A program made the position numbers and the translations under genes. Positions 1-12,480 of a stretch of 64,000 bases of DNA are shown in pieces (position 1 is the stretch's first letter; every line of letters begins with the position of its first letter). Under the pieces are notes generated by a model. The model was not told the origin of the DNA, did not search any database, and was given only the letters and a program-made list of their open reading frames with translations. Source of the DNA: Channallabes apus (Eukaryota; Chordata; Actinopteri; Siluriformes; Clariidae); assembly GCA_030522415.1 (NCBI GenBank), contig CM060107.1, positions 55,006,104-55,070,103 on the forward strand, given 5' to 3'.

Positions 1-732
1 TTAGAAAAGCAGTTTTATTTAGACTATATAAAATAATCCTGCATCTATTCTGTATTCTGTATTATTTTCAGTGAACTCGAGCGCGTCAGAAAATGAACCA
101 AAACTCCGTGCATAAGTGAATTGGTCAGAGTCAGTCTCCAGTATCCTTGCTGTTTTTCCCCCAATGCATTTTTTTACTTTATGCGTGCGGCTTAGCGCTG
201 ATAAGACTACGTAGGAAGTTACAGTGCCTCTGTGATGGGCGTGCGCCCAAATCTACTATCGCTCCGTAAGCTCCCTAGATAGGCGGCAGGTATGTTAAGG
301 GACGGAGCCACCTATTCGGGCATGCTGGCGATAATTAACTTTAGTACTGTATCTCAGGCTTGCTCCGTATTATAAAAGCAAGGCGCGGAGTATAGTCCGG
401 GAAGTACGTGATGCGGTGGAGCATGACAGAGTGGCATGCGAGTGGGGCGATGTGACGCGCCCCAGGGACTTTAAACAGGACATTGGAATTCCGCCCTTTG
501 ATCCTCGTGCTCCGCGTACTCCGTTCTGCCACTCCGCCCATCGTCACTTTTCGCCAGCTGTGTACCTGCATGCCAGCATGGCACAGCCCCCGGAACTGCA
601 CGTGCATTTCATCCCTTCCCGTTTCTTTCCTTCTCTATTTTACCTAAATAAATGATCCCATTTCCTGTAAGACCTCGCCTTGTGTCCGTGCTTCATGGTG
701 CCGCCCGTGCAACTAGGCTCGAATCTGTTACA
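1..732. repeat. Interspersed repeat with an LTR-like 3' part
   Basis: No gene is visible. Bases 40-190 resemble bases 8190-8345, sharing the stretch around 'cgtcagaaaatgaac'. The second half looks like the end of a plus-strand LTR: a GC-rich promoter-like region, AATAAA at 647-652 and a terminal 'ctgttaca' ending at 732. The motif 'ccgtaagctccctagatagg' near 268 has a relative near 24610. I found no convincing target duplication, so the LTR reading is tentative. The ORFs seen here on both strands overlap each other and resemble no protein. Confidence 0.35.
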
Positions 733-1540
733 GATACTAAATCCCGAGCCCAAACCTCATTTAAATTAAATTAAATAAGGAAGATTTCCTGAAGCTCAAA
801 TACCAGTAATATTTAAAAAATTTAGCAGGCTGCCGTTTGGAGAAACCAGAGAATAAAGAATAAACCAGTTGTTGGGTCAAAATAACCCAACCAGGTGTTC
901 ATTTGTAAATTACTTACTACATCTCACATGACCCAACATAAGCAACACAACAATGTGTTTAAAGTACCTGAAATAACCCAGAATTTTGACCCAGCATAAA
1001 CCACCCAACGATGTGCTTACAGAAACAACACAAGATGTTTAGTGCGTCTTTTTTTAGTTATTGTAACGTTTTATTCTGAATGGCTATTTTACTAGTTATT
1101 TCTATATTTAAAGTTTGATGTATTTTTGAATTTGTTTTTTAAAATAACAATAAACAGATACAAACAGAGATATTGATAACTTGATATTCTGTCCAAACAA
1201 CATTTAACTAATCTTTGTTTTTTTTGACTCATTATTATAGAATAAATATCAATATCTCTGGTTCAGATTTTTCATTTTTGTTGTATATAGTTCTCAGATG
1301 TGAAAATTACAATCACTGTAATATTTCTTTGATACAACATATTGTTAAGACTTTTTTATGACTTAATTCTATTTACAACTGCGTAGAGTGAAAAATTTAA
1401 CTTTGCGCCACCTGGCGGTCATTTCACGAATGAATTTAAAATGCAACTGATTTATTTTGGCTGCTGCCCCTTTTCCACGGCGGTGAGCGTGACGGTAATG
1501 AGCAGTCTGGTTGTCCGCCTACTGTACAGTTAGTACACAG
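733..1540. repeat. Repeat debris: AACCCA-type repeat and composite-repeat end
   Basis: Bases 867-1031 carry scattered 'aacccaac/acccagca' words, like the repeat at 46211-46470. Bases 1200-1520 resemble the terminal part of the composite repeat described at 19886 and 38388. They share the 'gactcattatta' and 'ggttcagatttttcat' stretches and the near-palindrome 'gcgccacctggcgg' at 1405-1418. No gene is seen in this stretch or in 1540-2280 (AT-rich; no ORF resembling a known protein). Confidence 0.5.
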
Positions 1541-2280
1541 TGAAAGAAAACAATGTTACTCCTGGACAAAGGTGCTACATGCAACACAAATTTAGTACAA
1601 CATTAATTTACAGAAAACCTAACTAGCTAACTAAGAAGCCTAATTAGTTGGCTTGCTGAGACAAGACAGATTGACGTGACAACAAAATTAAAAACATTTT
1701 TTATACAAAAGAGACAACAGAGACAACATAAAATGCACATGCAAATGTGCAAACAAGAGCAACAAAGTGACAGTGCGACAAACATGACATTACAATACAC
1801 TGTGGAGTTGAGGTGATGAGTTGAGGTAGTGGGAGGAGAAAGAGTAAACAGTAAAGGTTCCATACAACGTGTAGTGTAATGTTTTCTCTACAGAATGTCA
1901 GTAGTCGCACCATTGCTAATGCAATCATGTGAACATCAAAAGAGAGGCATATTTTTTTTATGTTGACGTGTGTGTACATTTCTTAGACTCATCTATATTT
2001 TTCCATTATAATAATTTTTGTCACACTTTGCTTAAGCCTTTGGAAATTTTCAAAGAAGTTTCAATAAGTGATTTCGAATTAAAGTGTTACATGTCAAATA
2101 CCGAGAACAGATACTTAGAGATGTGTGTAAGACCTTCGAGTTCTGTTATTTACTTCACCACAATCCTTGTGAAATAGAAGCGAATATATGTGAAAGGGAA
2201 GTTATATGAGTGTACTTGAACTGCTGTGCATTCAGAGCATTCTCTAGTTCAATTCTGCTGTGCTAAATGTGACTCCCATC

Positions 2281-2813
2281 ATGCATCTGATACTTGACTT
2301 ACTTGTCCTGCTGCTGCTGAGCATCACACTGGTGCAGCACTGTTCCACAAAGGTAAGCTAACAGAAGCATTCATTCCATAAATTACAGTACACGTCATGT
2401 AGAATAAACCTATAAAGTTTCTTTTTCAAAATGTTTTTATTTGTTATTTACATATTTATCAGTTAAAAATGGCAGCTCACAAATATTTTTAATATTCTTT
2501 CTCAGGCATCAATTACTGAGGCCTGTCAGGAGATTGGTAAGTTCAGAATAGATCAAGACTCTCAATAATGTATTTATATGTATAGTTTAGGAATTACATA
2601 TTATCTGGTATGACTACTTCAAACTAACAGACTGTATTGTTTTAATAATTTTCCCAAATTCGTCCATTTCAGATAACAACATTGACGAGAATTATTTCTC
2701 CATATCAGCCAGAATTGAACGGGCTAACAAAAATGCTGGTAAACAAACAACAGTTTATATCTTTATACATTTTACAACTTATCTGTATATTCTGTCCTAT
2801 TAAAGAGAGTAAG

Positions 2814-2871
<58 letters not shown>

Positions 2872-4466
2872 GCTACTGTATAATGTTTTCTACTATTTAA
2901 ATTAAAAGCTTTGGTTCATTTTAATGAATATGATATGATTTAATAACTGCTAGCTCTTTTGTTAGTGTAATTTCAAGTTTTACACATGCAAATACTGATT
3001 TACATTTTTTTGCTTTTACTCTTTCACCTTAATATATTTTAGCAAGCTGTGATATAAAGTAAACAGGTGTGTGTTGTACTAAACAGGAAAATCAAGCAGA
3101 GGCTTCACTATTGTGGATGGAGACATAGCTGTGAATATCGGTTTCCAGAATGCAGATCGTTGTACATCTAACAAATGCAAGTGGCCAAGGAGAAGCAATG
3201 GGAAGGTTTATGTGCCCTATATCCTTAACTGGCGCTACAGTGAGTATTCACCTCTTATTTAATTTTAAAGTAACATGCATGATGATTTCACTAATTACCA
3301 TTAAATATCTTCTCTTTGATCTGTTGTTCAGCACGCTCGGAAAAACGTATTATTAAATATGGTCTAGAGTCCTTCACAAACCTGACCTGCATCCAATTCA
3401 TATCTCACACTAATGAAAAAGACTTTATTCATATAATGCCAGACAGGGGGTATGTCAACAGTTTTTTTTATTGTTGTTGTTCTCTTTTGTTAAATGACAG
3501 TATAAAACATTAACACATATTAAACAGTTGAGAGATTTATCACTACTGTCCAGGTGCTACTCTCATGTGGGACGCCAAGGTGGAGAGCAGATGTTGTCTC
3601 TAAAAAGCAACAAGTGTGTTGACTTTGGAATCGTCCAACATGAGCTTCTTCATGCTCTTGGTTTTCATCATGAACACTCTCGTAGTGATCGTGACAAGCA
3701 CGTCAAAATCCTGTATGAAAATATTGAACCTAGTAAGTCAAGCAAACATTCATAATTTCTTGTGTGTCGTCAATAAAATCAGTAAAATTTGATTGTCTAC
3801 CTGACTGTGACAGTAAACATTACACTGGGTTTAACCTAAGGGTAAAAAAGCTGAGTTTGTTTTTTAGTCCTTTATTTATAAGAAATAGTCACCATATAAA
3901 ATGTTGTCAAGACCATAAACTGTTTCCTGTAGAGCAGTTTCCATGTATTAATAATGTTCTCTTCCTTAACGTCCTGCTTTAGGTTGCTTTATAAGTGAAT
4001 AATATAGCAAAAGCATTAAATAAATGCTAATCAAATAAATCCAAATTCCTAAACATGTATTCTAGAGGTAGAAAAAGAAAAAAAGAATGGACTGTAATTA
4101 ATGTAATGGTACAGGCTCTTGTTCTGATGGTGAAAGAAGGGAACAAGCTTTAATTATGTGATTAATATATTTACAGAAGCAGAAGATAATTTTCAGAAAT
4201 ACGACACCAACAATTTGAATACATCATATGATTACAATTCTGTCATGCACTATGCAAGGTAAAGTCTTTCTGCTTTTGTTTTATACACAATTATCTCCGC
4301 GGCCATAGTGTTAATTGCTCATGCACTGTGTTGGTCCAGAGATGCTTTCTCCAAGAACGGCAAGCCAACCATTGTCCCTATACCACACAATGATGTTTCC
4401 ATTGGACTTGCCAAAGAGATGAGCAAAAATGATATTCTGCGTGTTAAGAGGCTCTACTGCCATTAA
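2281..4466 (+). CDS. Astacin-family zinc metalloprotease (hatching enzyme / c6ast / nephrosin type), 8 exons
   Basis: Eight exons splice to 828 nt (275 residues): 2281-2352, 2506-2536, 2673-2738, 3087-3239, 3332-3449, 3554-3732, 4177-4258, 4340-4466. All junctions are GT-AG and in phase. Exon 1 encodes a hydrophobic signal peptide. Exon 4 encodes the domain start with the paired cysteines (CTSNKC) typical of six-cysteine teleost astacins. Exon 6 holds the zinc motif [20 protein letters not shown]176, H180 and H186 as ligands, E177 catalytic. Exon 7 holds the Met-turn SVMHY (M230, Y232). There are no EGF or CUB domains, and the length fits the family. Members are secreted endopeptidases that soften the egg envelope or act in epithelia and kidney. 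Which paralogue this is cannot be told; the multi-exon structure resembles LCE/nephrosin genes rather than the intronless HCE genes. AATAAA lies near 4527. The gene looks intact. Confidence 0.93.
2813..2871. repeat. (GATA)n microsatellite in intron 3 of the astacin gene
   Basis: About 14-15 uninterrupted GATA units lie in the intron between exons 3 and 4. They are likely length-polymorphic and have no coding effect. Confidence 0.95.
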
Positions 4467-5346
4467 ATTACTCCCTCTTGACATTACCAGATGATTCACA
4501 TTGCATTTGCAGGCTGTTTTGGAGAAAATAAAATATTCTGATATGTTCTACAAATTATATGATGTATGAACAGCCGTCTTGGCACATTGTGCTTAGACTT
4601 TTTCTGCTCTCTAATGTTCCAAAGTTTTCTTTGTTTTCCTGTAACTGAGTATATTATTAATATATATCAGCTTTACATTCATTATTAAAATGCATACTAA
4701 AGATTAGTGTCCAGCTTCATTTTGTCAAGCTTTACATTTCTTTCAGACAATATTCATTTAATTATTTAGAATGCACTTTAAAAAAATAAAATAAAATCGT
4801 AAAAAAAAAATGGTAAAATAACTGGCAGCCAAACAAAAACCGTGAAAAAAAATGGAAAAATACTCTAATTCATATTATGTGCAAAACCATTAAATTTACT
4901 GAAATTGTTATTTAATCTTTTACAGAGAAACACAATTATTTTACAGATTTTTCCTAAATGTATACGATTAAACAACTTCAATAAGTGATTCACCTGCCAT
5001 GTGGAAGACCCGGGTTCGATTTCCAGCCAGTGCCCGAAACGCTGGTTTGTACTAAATGCATGTTTGCAATTGAGATTTTTTTTTTCTTAAGCTACTGTAT
5101 GAAACACATTAGCACTCACCTCACAGTTGCTATAATTTAATGATCATAAGCAAAAAGTGTAAAACAACGGATTCACATTTATTACATTTTCACCCAGAGT
5201 GGGATTCGAACCAGGGTCTGGACGATTTTATACTATTATTTAAGCAACACCACACCACGTGGAAAGCCGCAAAAATGCTTCAATTTCATTGGCTGTCACT
5301 GAGTGTCAGCTATTCCTGACTGGCCCCCGCAGAGACTGGTGCTACG
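4467..5346. repeat. Intergenic repeats with two tRNA-like fragments
   Basis: No gene. Bases 4987-5032 (+) look like the anticodon and T arms of a tRNA-Gly (ccatgtggaagacccgggttcgattt), including a good B box. Bases 5198-5262 (-) carry another B-box-like sequence, read in reverse as ggttcgaatccc. Neither folds into a whole tRNA by eye, so they are tRNA-derived repeat pieces rather than tRNA genes. Confidence 0.5.
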
Positions 5347-8135
5347 GGACACTGAAAATATTGTAGTTTTATATGTTGTTTGTCTTATTATTCTTTCCTT
5401 TGTTTTACAAATATGACCCAATATACTGTATGTTCAGTGAAACTTGGTTTTACGTTTATGTATTGTGTTATATTTTTATACTAGTAAGTAGTATAAAGTA
5501 AGTAAGTATTTTGCATGTAAAATAAAATAATTAACAACAAATTCAAGCGGTTTATTTTCCACATTCTCATAATAAAAGATTATATCTTTAACAGTAAAGG
5601 AGTGAGATACATTAAGGTGGTTCAAGAGGTGGTTTTTTAAAAGAGTTATGAATTTTTGGTTTTGTTTTCTCACACTCAACAAACAAATGAATCAGAGATT
5701 CATTTAACATATCTCAAAAAAAAAAAAAAACATTTATCCTCTACGTCCAAGTATTTAGATAAAACTGAGTTTACCGGGTAAATTTTGTGGAGAATCTTAA
5801 AATAAACAAAAATCCTTAACAAAAGGCAGCGTTTTGATCAAAAGGATGATAAATGCGTGCGAAAAAATGCAGCCATGAAGGACTATACTCAACTAGAATA
5901 TAGAGAATAAGAATCATGTTTATAATAAGATAATTAATTAAATAATAAAATTGTATCAAATAAGAACTTTATCTAAAAGCCAGACCGACCAAATTTCTCA
6001 TTCACTGCTGAAATATGTTTATACTGTAGGATACGTAGGTTACATTTTAAAATGTGAATAAAACAGTATTAGACACAAATATATGATATGGTAGTATATG
6101 CAATAAAAAAGCTATTTACACATGAGTGCTCAAATGTAAAGCAAACGCAATTATTAATTTATTGTGTATATTTAACTTCATTAAAGTTGTAACATGCCTA
6201 CCAGCCCACTATTATTTTCTGTTCAAATTTAAAGATGCCCTGTGTGAACAACGAATAAAAGTCTATTCTTTGAATACAACGTGACAGCGAGCTCCGAGGT
6301 GAAGCGCACCCACAGTTACTGTAATCCTCAAATTAACAAGACCGAGCCTAAAATGTATTTCGCCAGCAAAACAAACAGGAAAAATAAACATAAGTAGATA
6401 TAAAATGTTTAATGGTAACAATTAAATCAGACTTCATAGTTGGATTTGATACTTTGAGTGTAATTCATAAATTTACTGAATATATGCAGATAAAATAACT
6501 AAACCTGTTTCCTTCCTACAGTAGACCTTTTGTAGCACACTGTAAACCCTAGTGCTCAAAGTCATTAAACATATGAAGTACTGACAACTTAAATAATTAC
6601 AATTAGATCAAATTAATAGACCGTGGTGAGTATTTTTTTGAGTTTATATATACATCTGATCAGTGCATGGGGCGTCAACTCGCACGTTCTGTAAAAATCC
6701 ATGGTCTTTTAGAGCCCATTACTAAAGCATTCGCTAGGTATCCAGCTGATATGCAGGTCAATCTGCATTTGAAAAGGATTAAAAATTAGCAAAATCAACC
6801 GGAATCTCTCTAAGTAAGTAAGCAAGTCAAAGATAAACGAAAAAATTGCTTTAAATTGTATTTCAGCATATTAAAAGTACCCTAGCATGTGTTAATATTT
6901 ACCTATTGGAAATAAAGTACATACTGTATTATGTGTGTGTCAATCAACCGGAATCTCTCTAAGTAAGTAAGCAAGTCAAAGATAAACGGAAAAATAGCTT
7001 TAATATATACTGTATTTCATATATTCGTGTGTAATTTAATTCTCAAATCATATACACACACACACACACGTGTGTCATTTTCATTCAAATCCAACAATTA
7101 ATGTTAATTTGCTCTATAAAACAAGATTAATTTCAGACATTACTTAAGGCATGCCTGTCAACATGGCCTGACAAAAACATTATAGACAAAAAACATCTTC
7201 ACAAAGTCGTCCAAAACAGAGCTTGCAAACACTGAACAGTGTGTAAATTTAGTAAAGCTTTCTTAATACAGTCTTCTAATAAAACTCTTTTAAAACTAAC
7301 TAACATCAAGAACATTTTTAAACATCCTTTTAAATATGAATATTTTTCCTTTTCAACAACTAGAAAACAATGAAGTATCAGTATAGTACTGAACAATTTG
7401 CTTTAGAGTTCTCTTAAAAACAGGTTTATTCACTCAAAATTAGGAATGGTCAACCATAGACAAACAAAAAATCACAATATGGCAATGACTCATTACTGCA
7501 TCAAGCCATTTAGTGATTGGATTTTAGGTTTGAGTGACTTAAGAGACAAAATCTATATATAATTCTTAAATCATCGTGTCCTGGTGTGTATGCTATAATT
7601 TGGTCATGTTCACCCATGGGGTAAAGAATGGTGGCATTTTAATTAAAATCCAACATTTTACTGGTTACTGCATTTTTAATCGATAAATCGCATTTAAACC
7701 CCCATTTTGAGGGGTTTAAAACGAATTAATAAGTCAGAGCAGACCTACATGAAAGATGAGAAGTGGGATTAGAGTACAGTAACTGAGCGCGCTGTCGCTT
7801 TGGCTCATTAAAGTGAAGATTCAATTTTAAAACTACTTGGTTTTTCGGCTGCTCCCGACTTACTAGTATAAAAATATAACACGATACAAAACGTAAAAAA
7901 AAAAGTATCACTGAACATATTTTGGGTCATATTTGTAAAACAAAGAAAAAACGGTAACAATGTCAACTTTAGAATCTAGAATCCAGAAGATAGGTGAGAA
8001 CAGCTGATTCACACTTGGGGAGAGTGAATAATTTGCATTTGAATGTTGTCTGCCATTGTAAAGTGACACTAAAAGAACAACAATAGGTTTAATAGGAATA
8101 GGAGGCACTAAAGTACTACTTTTATTTAAGCGCAC
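5347..8135. repeat. AT-rich repeat region with inverted copies
   Basis: No gene. The stretch 5375-5450 (around 'ttttacaaatatgaccca') returns in inverted orientation at 7905-7960. Bases 7980-8050 return inverted at 21315-21370. Two direct copies of a block starting 'aatcaaccggaatctctct' lie near 6793-6857 and 6940-7004, about 147 bases apart. Bases 6671-6727 (cgtcaactcgcacgttctg) recur direct at 46560 and inverted near 9867. The short ORFs are random AT-rich readings. Confidence 0.6.
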
Positions 8136-8242
8136 TCACAATAATGAAAAAACGTTGTGATTTTGTAAATGTTTGAAAGCAAATAAGGTGCGCTGTTCTG
8201 TATTGTTTTTGGTGAACTTGAGCACGTCAGAAAATGAACGCA

Positions 8243-8276
<34 letters not shown>

Positions 8277-8351
8277 TCAGAGACAGTCTGCTTGCTGTTT
8301 TCCCGACACATTCATAATCATTACTTTACTTCTGCCGGTGCGCTCTGAAAA

Positions 8352-9314
8352 TGTCACGTTCTGCTATGGTGTTGGACTGTGGGCTTGGTGTTGAGGCATA
8401 AATGCAGAGGGGATGCAGTGAAACAAAGAGTCTTTAATAAGAATTAAACAAACCAAAAGCAAACATGAACAAAACATGAACTAAGAGAGTTGGCTTGAAC
8501 TTGGGAGCATAATGTAACAGAACTCAAACACTTAGACATAAGACTAGGGATTACATACATTGATTCACAATACAGACATGGGATACAAACTGGACAAGAC
8601 AAGACACACGAAACAGCCTAACGGACTAAACATTAGGGACTGTGCATGCAAGGGATAAACAAACACGAGACAGGCTTGGCTAGGTCTACTGGCTGAGCTG
8701 CACATTAGCTGCTAAGCTAGCTCATAGCTAATCAGACTAATGGCTACACAGGCCAGACCCAAGGGAATGAACAGACAAGGTACACAGCAGACTAGGTATG
8801 AAACAGACTAAGAACTCTAAAGGTTAGTGGCTAAAGATGTTAGTACCTAAACAGACTAAGAGCTAAGCAGACAAGGAGACTAGACAGACCAAGATCTAAA
8901 CATGTTAGTATCACCCTCATTAGTATTTAAACAGACTACTAGCTAAACATGCAATGGGGGTTACTTACACAAAAGGGTAAACACAAAGGGCTAATTCTCC
9001 TAGAGGCTAATCCTGCTAGGAGACACAAAGACAAGGACATCTTAATATTATAAACAAACTTAACTTAAAGTGCTCCTGAAACCAAAAGGCCAACCATATT
9101 GTTAAACTAAAACAGAACAAAACAAAACCCACATAACAGAAATTAATGCTCGACCCAGTTTCCCAGAACAAACAGGTATTTATAACAGTGCTAATGACCC
9201 TCCTCAGTTCAGGTGAGCATCCACGTCACCTGACCGAGGAGGCTTCTGGGAAACTGAGTCTAGGAACAAAAACTACAACTAAAAAACACTGCCCTCTAGT
9301 GGGCAACCCTCACA
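8352..9314. mobile_element. Solo LTR, 963 bp, with GAAAA target duplications
   Basis: The element begins TGTCACG and ends CCTCACA, the TG...CA ends of an LTR. It is flanked by the 5-bp direct repeat GAAAA at 8347-8351 and 9315-9319. A paralogous copy of the flanking sequence at 16981-17000 runs straight through 'ctctgaaaacctcacatg' without the element, so it supplies the empty site. Inside is a near-palindrome around 'gtcacctgaccgagg' (about 9226-9240), shared with 12695-12710 and 34907-34920, so this LTR belongs to a small family in the window. No internal coding region is present: it is the product of LTR-LTR recombination. Orientation is uncertain; a minus orientation would place the 'attaaag' near the 3' end. 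Confidence 0.82.
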
Positions 9315-10497
9315 GAAAACCTCACATGACATCAAACATATTACACTGTTAGGCTACAATATGGAATATTTGTTTATTTATTAGTTTGTTTAATTCATTA
9401 ATAATTATTTTAATGTACATTATAAAATTAATTATTACACAGACAATTCTTGTGCCAATAAAACAGATAAGTTGTTAAATGAGAGTTGTTAAATGTTTTT
9501 ATAACTGTACTCTATCATTTCTAATAACTACAACCATTCCCTTTGCAATATTCAGTTTAACATATTTTTGTTTTATTTTTTAAAAAATATGAATTGTCAA
9601 AAGCTTTTTCGTTAAGTGGGCTACATACGTAAAAACAGTTGGGCTATAATCCACTCCATGATTGCTAATAACTACAACAATTCCCTTTGCAATATTTAGT
9701 TTGATCATTTTTTAAATACATTTTTTATTTAAAAAATTATGAATTTTCAATAGCTTTTTCGTTAAGTGGGCTACATAGGTAAAAACAAGTGGACTATAAT
9801 CCACTCTAAAGGGCTCTAAAAACTACGGCAATAAGAATGACAATGGAATATAGAACGTGCGAGTTGACGACCATGTATGACGACCAAATAGAAATATTTT
9901 TTCATATACAACATGTATACTTTTATATTGTTTGTTTTATAATAATTAGTTTCGACTAATTGTTCATCATAAACAATATTTATTTGTATTATATATAAAT
10001 GTTTATTTGCACATTGCATATTTGCAAATATAATATAAATCTATAATATTTGAAAGCGATTCTCTGACTGGGAATCGAACCCGGGTCTTTCGCATGGTAG
10101 ACAAATCGCCTACCTCTGAGCTACCAGGAGTGATAGGAATAGCACTGATTAAAACTATGTAGTAAATTAAAGAGGAGAATCACGATGCCAAATCGAAGTC
10201 CTGAGCCCAAACCTCATTTAAATGAAATTACCGAATAATGTAAGTAAAAAAAAACAATAGCCTACGTTTAGAAAACGTTTATGAATTCTTTCCGACATGA
10301 GTCGGCCGGGTGTTGTGTGCAGACCGCCGGGAGATTTCCTGAAGCTCCGAAATCACTGGGGCATTTTTTCTAAATAGTCGCTATCTTTAATAACTGATGG
10401 AGGTTTTGAGCTTTCATTCAGACAGAGATTAGTCACCGGAATGTGGTGTGAGGGCTTTTTTAAAGGCCGTGTGGACGCAGAGTTGCAAGATTGCTAA
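9315..10497. repeat. Interspersed repeat copy 1 (paralogue of 16987-19560)
   Basis: This stretch matches 16987-19560 almost throughout, except that the second copy contains the Tc1 element at 17153-18775. Within it, a unit beginning 'ctaataactacaa' occurs twice (near 9520 and 9664, period about 145 bases). No gene is present. Confidence 0.8.
10060..10131 (-). repeat. tRNA-Gly-like sequence, part of a repeat
   Basis: Read on the minus strand it has an A box (tagctcagaggtagg) and a perfect B box (ggttcgattcc). An anticodon-loop-like ctaccat sits at the spacing of a tRNA-Gly. It lies inside the repeat shared with 19203-19275, so it is most likely a tRNA-derived repeat head rather than a functional tRNA gene. 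Acceptor-stem pairing is poor. Confidence 0.5.
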
Positions 10498-10499
10498 TA

Positions 10500-11228
10500 C
10501 AGTGCCATCGGAAAAGTATGCAGATAAAATAGGCCTGGTTTGTGGATTGCTGCAGAGACAGTTGTCCTTTTGGAAGGTTCTGCTCCCTCCACAGAGGACC
10601 TCTGGTCTCTGACAGAGTAACCATCTTACCAAAGGTTTTTGGTCACCTCCCTGACTAAGGCCCTTCTCCCCTGATCATCAGTTTAGATGGCCGGTCAGCA
10701 CTAGGAAGAGTCCTGATAGTTTTGAACTTCTTCCATTTACAGATGATGGAGGTCTCTGTGCTCATTGGGACCTTCAAAACAGCAGAACTTCAAATTTGTT
10801 CCTCAAGACAATCCTGCCTCGGTGGTCTACAGACAATTCCTTTGACTTCATGCTTGGTCTGTGCTCTGACATGAACTGTCAACTGTGGGACCATATATAG
10901 ACAAGTGTGTGCCTTTCCAAATAATTTCCAATCAACTGAATTTACCACAAGTGGACCCAATTAAGCTGCAGAAACATCTCAAGGATGATCAGGGGAAACA
11001 GGATGCGTCTGAGTTCAATTTTGAGCTTCATGGCAAAGGCTGTGAGTAGTTATGTACATGTGTTTTCTCATTTATTTTTATTTTTAATACATTTGCAAAA
11101 ATCTAAAGTAAACTTTTTTCGTGTTGTCATTATGGGGTGTTGTGTGTGGAATTATGAGGAAAAAAATAATTTAATTAGAAATAGAATAAGGCTGTGACAT
11201 AACAAAATGTGGAAAAAGTGATGCACTG
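10500..11228. mobile_element. MITE with CAGTG ends and TA flanks
   Basis: The element starts CAGTGCCATC and ends GATGCACTG, with TA on both sides (10498-10499 and 11229-11230). This is the integration mark of the Tc1/mariner superfamily. The 3' half ('gtaacataacaaaatgtggaaaaagtga'-like) is a repeat seen very widely in teleost sequences. No transposase ORF survives, so it is non-autonomous. It sits against the end of the proline-rich ORF below. Confidence 0.7.
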
Positions 11229-11230
11229 TA

Positions 11231-12376
11231 TGTCTCCAGCCCAGGTAAGTTTCTATGGCACGGGGTGCGTAGTGTGTCTGTGAGAAAGTGCCTGCGGATG
11301 AAGAGTTGAAGCGATGCTCGGTGTAGGCTGAAGAGCTCGCTCGCTGTCCCGTGCCGGCGCGTAATCCCCCTCGTCGAACACAGGAGGCGGCCGAATCAGG
11401 GAACGCTTCGTTCTCGCTGTTCAGCAGCGGCGCATAATCCTCCACACTGAGGTTCGATGGTTGCCGAGATGAAGCGGAGCTTGTAGGCTGAGGACCTGAT
11501 GCGATGCTCGGCTGCGGCAGAGCGTATGTGAGGCTCGGCGGCTGCTGAAGCGCTGGCGCGCTATCCTCGAAGCCTGGAGGAGTAGGAAGGACGATGCTGT
11601 CCAGGTTCCTCGATGTTTGCAGCGCGGAATTGTCACTCGGGGGCTGCAGCGCTGGCTCGGAGCTGGGAGCTGGCACGTCGTCCTCGAAGCCTGGAGGCGG
11701 CGGAAGGACAATGCTCTCCAGGTTCCTCGATGTCTGCAGAGCGGAAGCGACACATGGTGGCTGCAGAGCTGATTCAGAGCTTGGAGACGGCGGTGCCAGC
11801 ACGCTGTCCTCAACACTGGGAGGCGGAGGGAGAAACGTATCTGCCACGATGAGGAATACACTGCTGGTATTCCTCTGCGACGAGCACAGGCGGAGGCGGT
11901 GCAGGAAACGCGTCCTTGTCGCCGTGCAGCAGCGGCGCGTAGTCCTCCACGTCGGGCAGAGGCGGCGAAGGTGGAGGAAACGAGTCCTCGTCGCTGTGCA
12001 GTAGCGGCGCGTAGTTCTCCTCGTCGGGCAGAGGCGGTGAAGGTGGAGGAAACGCGTTCTCGTCGCCGTGCAGCAGCGGCTCGTAGTCCTCCACATTGAG
12101 CACAGGCAATGGCGGGATGGGGAGCGCCTCGTCCAGATTAGAGAGAGGGAGAACATCCGGGACTACAGCCTGGCTTTCCTGAACCTGGACAAGCAGCTGT
12201 TGGAGCTGCACCACCTGCTCCTGCAGGTCACAAATGCGCTCTGCGTTGTGCTCCGCCCACTGCCTGTAGTACTTTCCCGTCTCTCCCCCAGTTGCTACAC
12301 CTGTAAACGGTGTGTGCCGGATAGCGAGCCTGCAGCCTTCCCATCTCTGTATCGCCCTTCTCTCTCTTTCCGTCAT
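11231..12376 (-). pseudogene. Broken proline-rich, internally repetitive ORF of an LTR-like element (gag-like?)
   Basis: On the minus strand an ORF starts at 12376 (MTERERRAIQRW) and runs to 11810 (188 aa). A second frame carries the same kind of protein on to about 11231, so one frameshift near 11850-11900 splits it. The protein has a basic N terminus, then a short coiled-coil-like stretch (ICDLQEQVVQLQQLLVQVQ). Next come just over three 24-residue repeats of the type VEDYAPLLHGD-FPPPSPPLPD, encoded by 72-bp tandem DNA repeats. Two further, different repeats follow (ALQTSRNL-SIVLPPPPGFED). I recognise no domain. Its place just inside an LTR-like sequence (12481-12805, minus orientation) suggests a gag-like protein of a small or non-autonomous LTR element. 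It has no zinc knuckle and no pol. The overlapping plus-strand ORFs are shadows of the GC-rich repeats. Confidence 0.5.
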
Positions 12377-12480
12377 GCTGTCCTCCAGCCAATCCTTTGG
12401 TTCGGCGTTTCTGCAAACCTCTGTCTCGCCGTGCTCCTCGCTATGCCACTTAAACGGTCTAGCTTTCTGCCATGATTCTT

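Noticed and set aside
2813..2871. CRISPR-like or regulatory array at GATA, TCTA or 72-bp repeats
   Set aside because: Simple microsatellites or coding minisatellites without spacers, in a eukaryotic genome.
11594..12475. Plus-strand arginine-rich ORFs at 11.6-12.5 kb
   Set aside because: Reverse-strand readings of the 72-bp tandem repeats.
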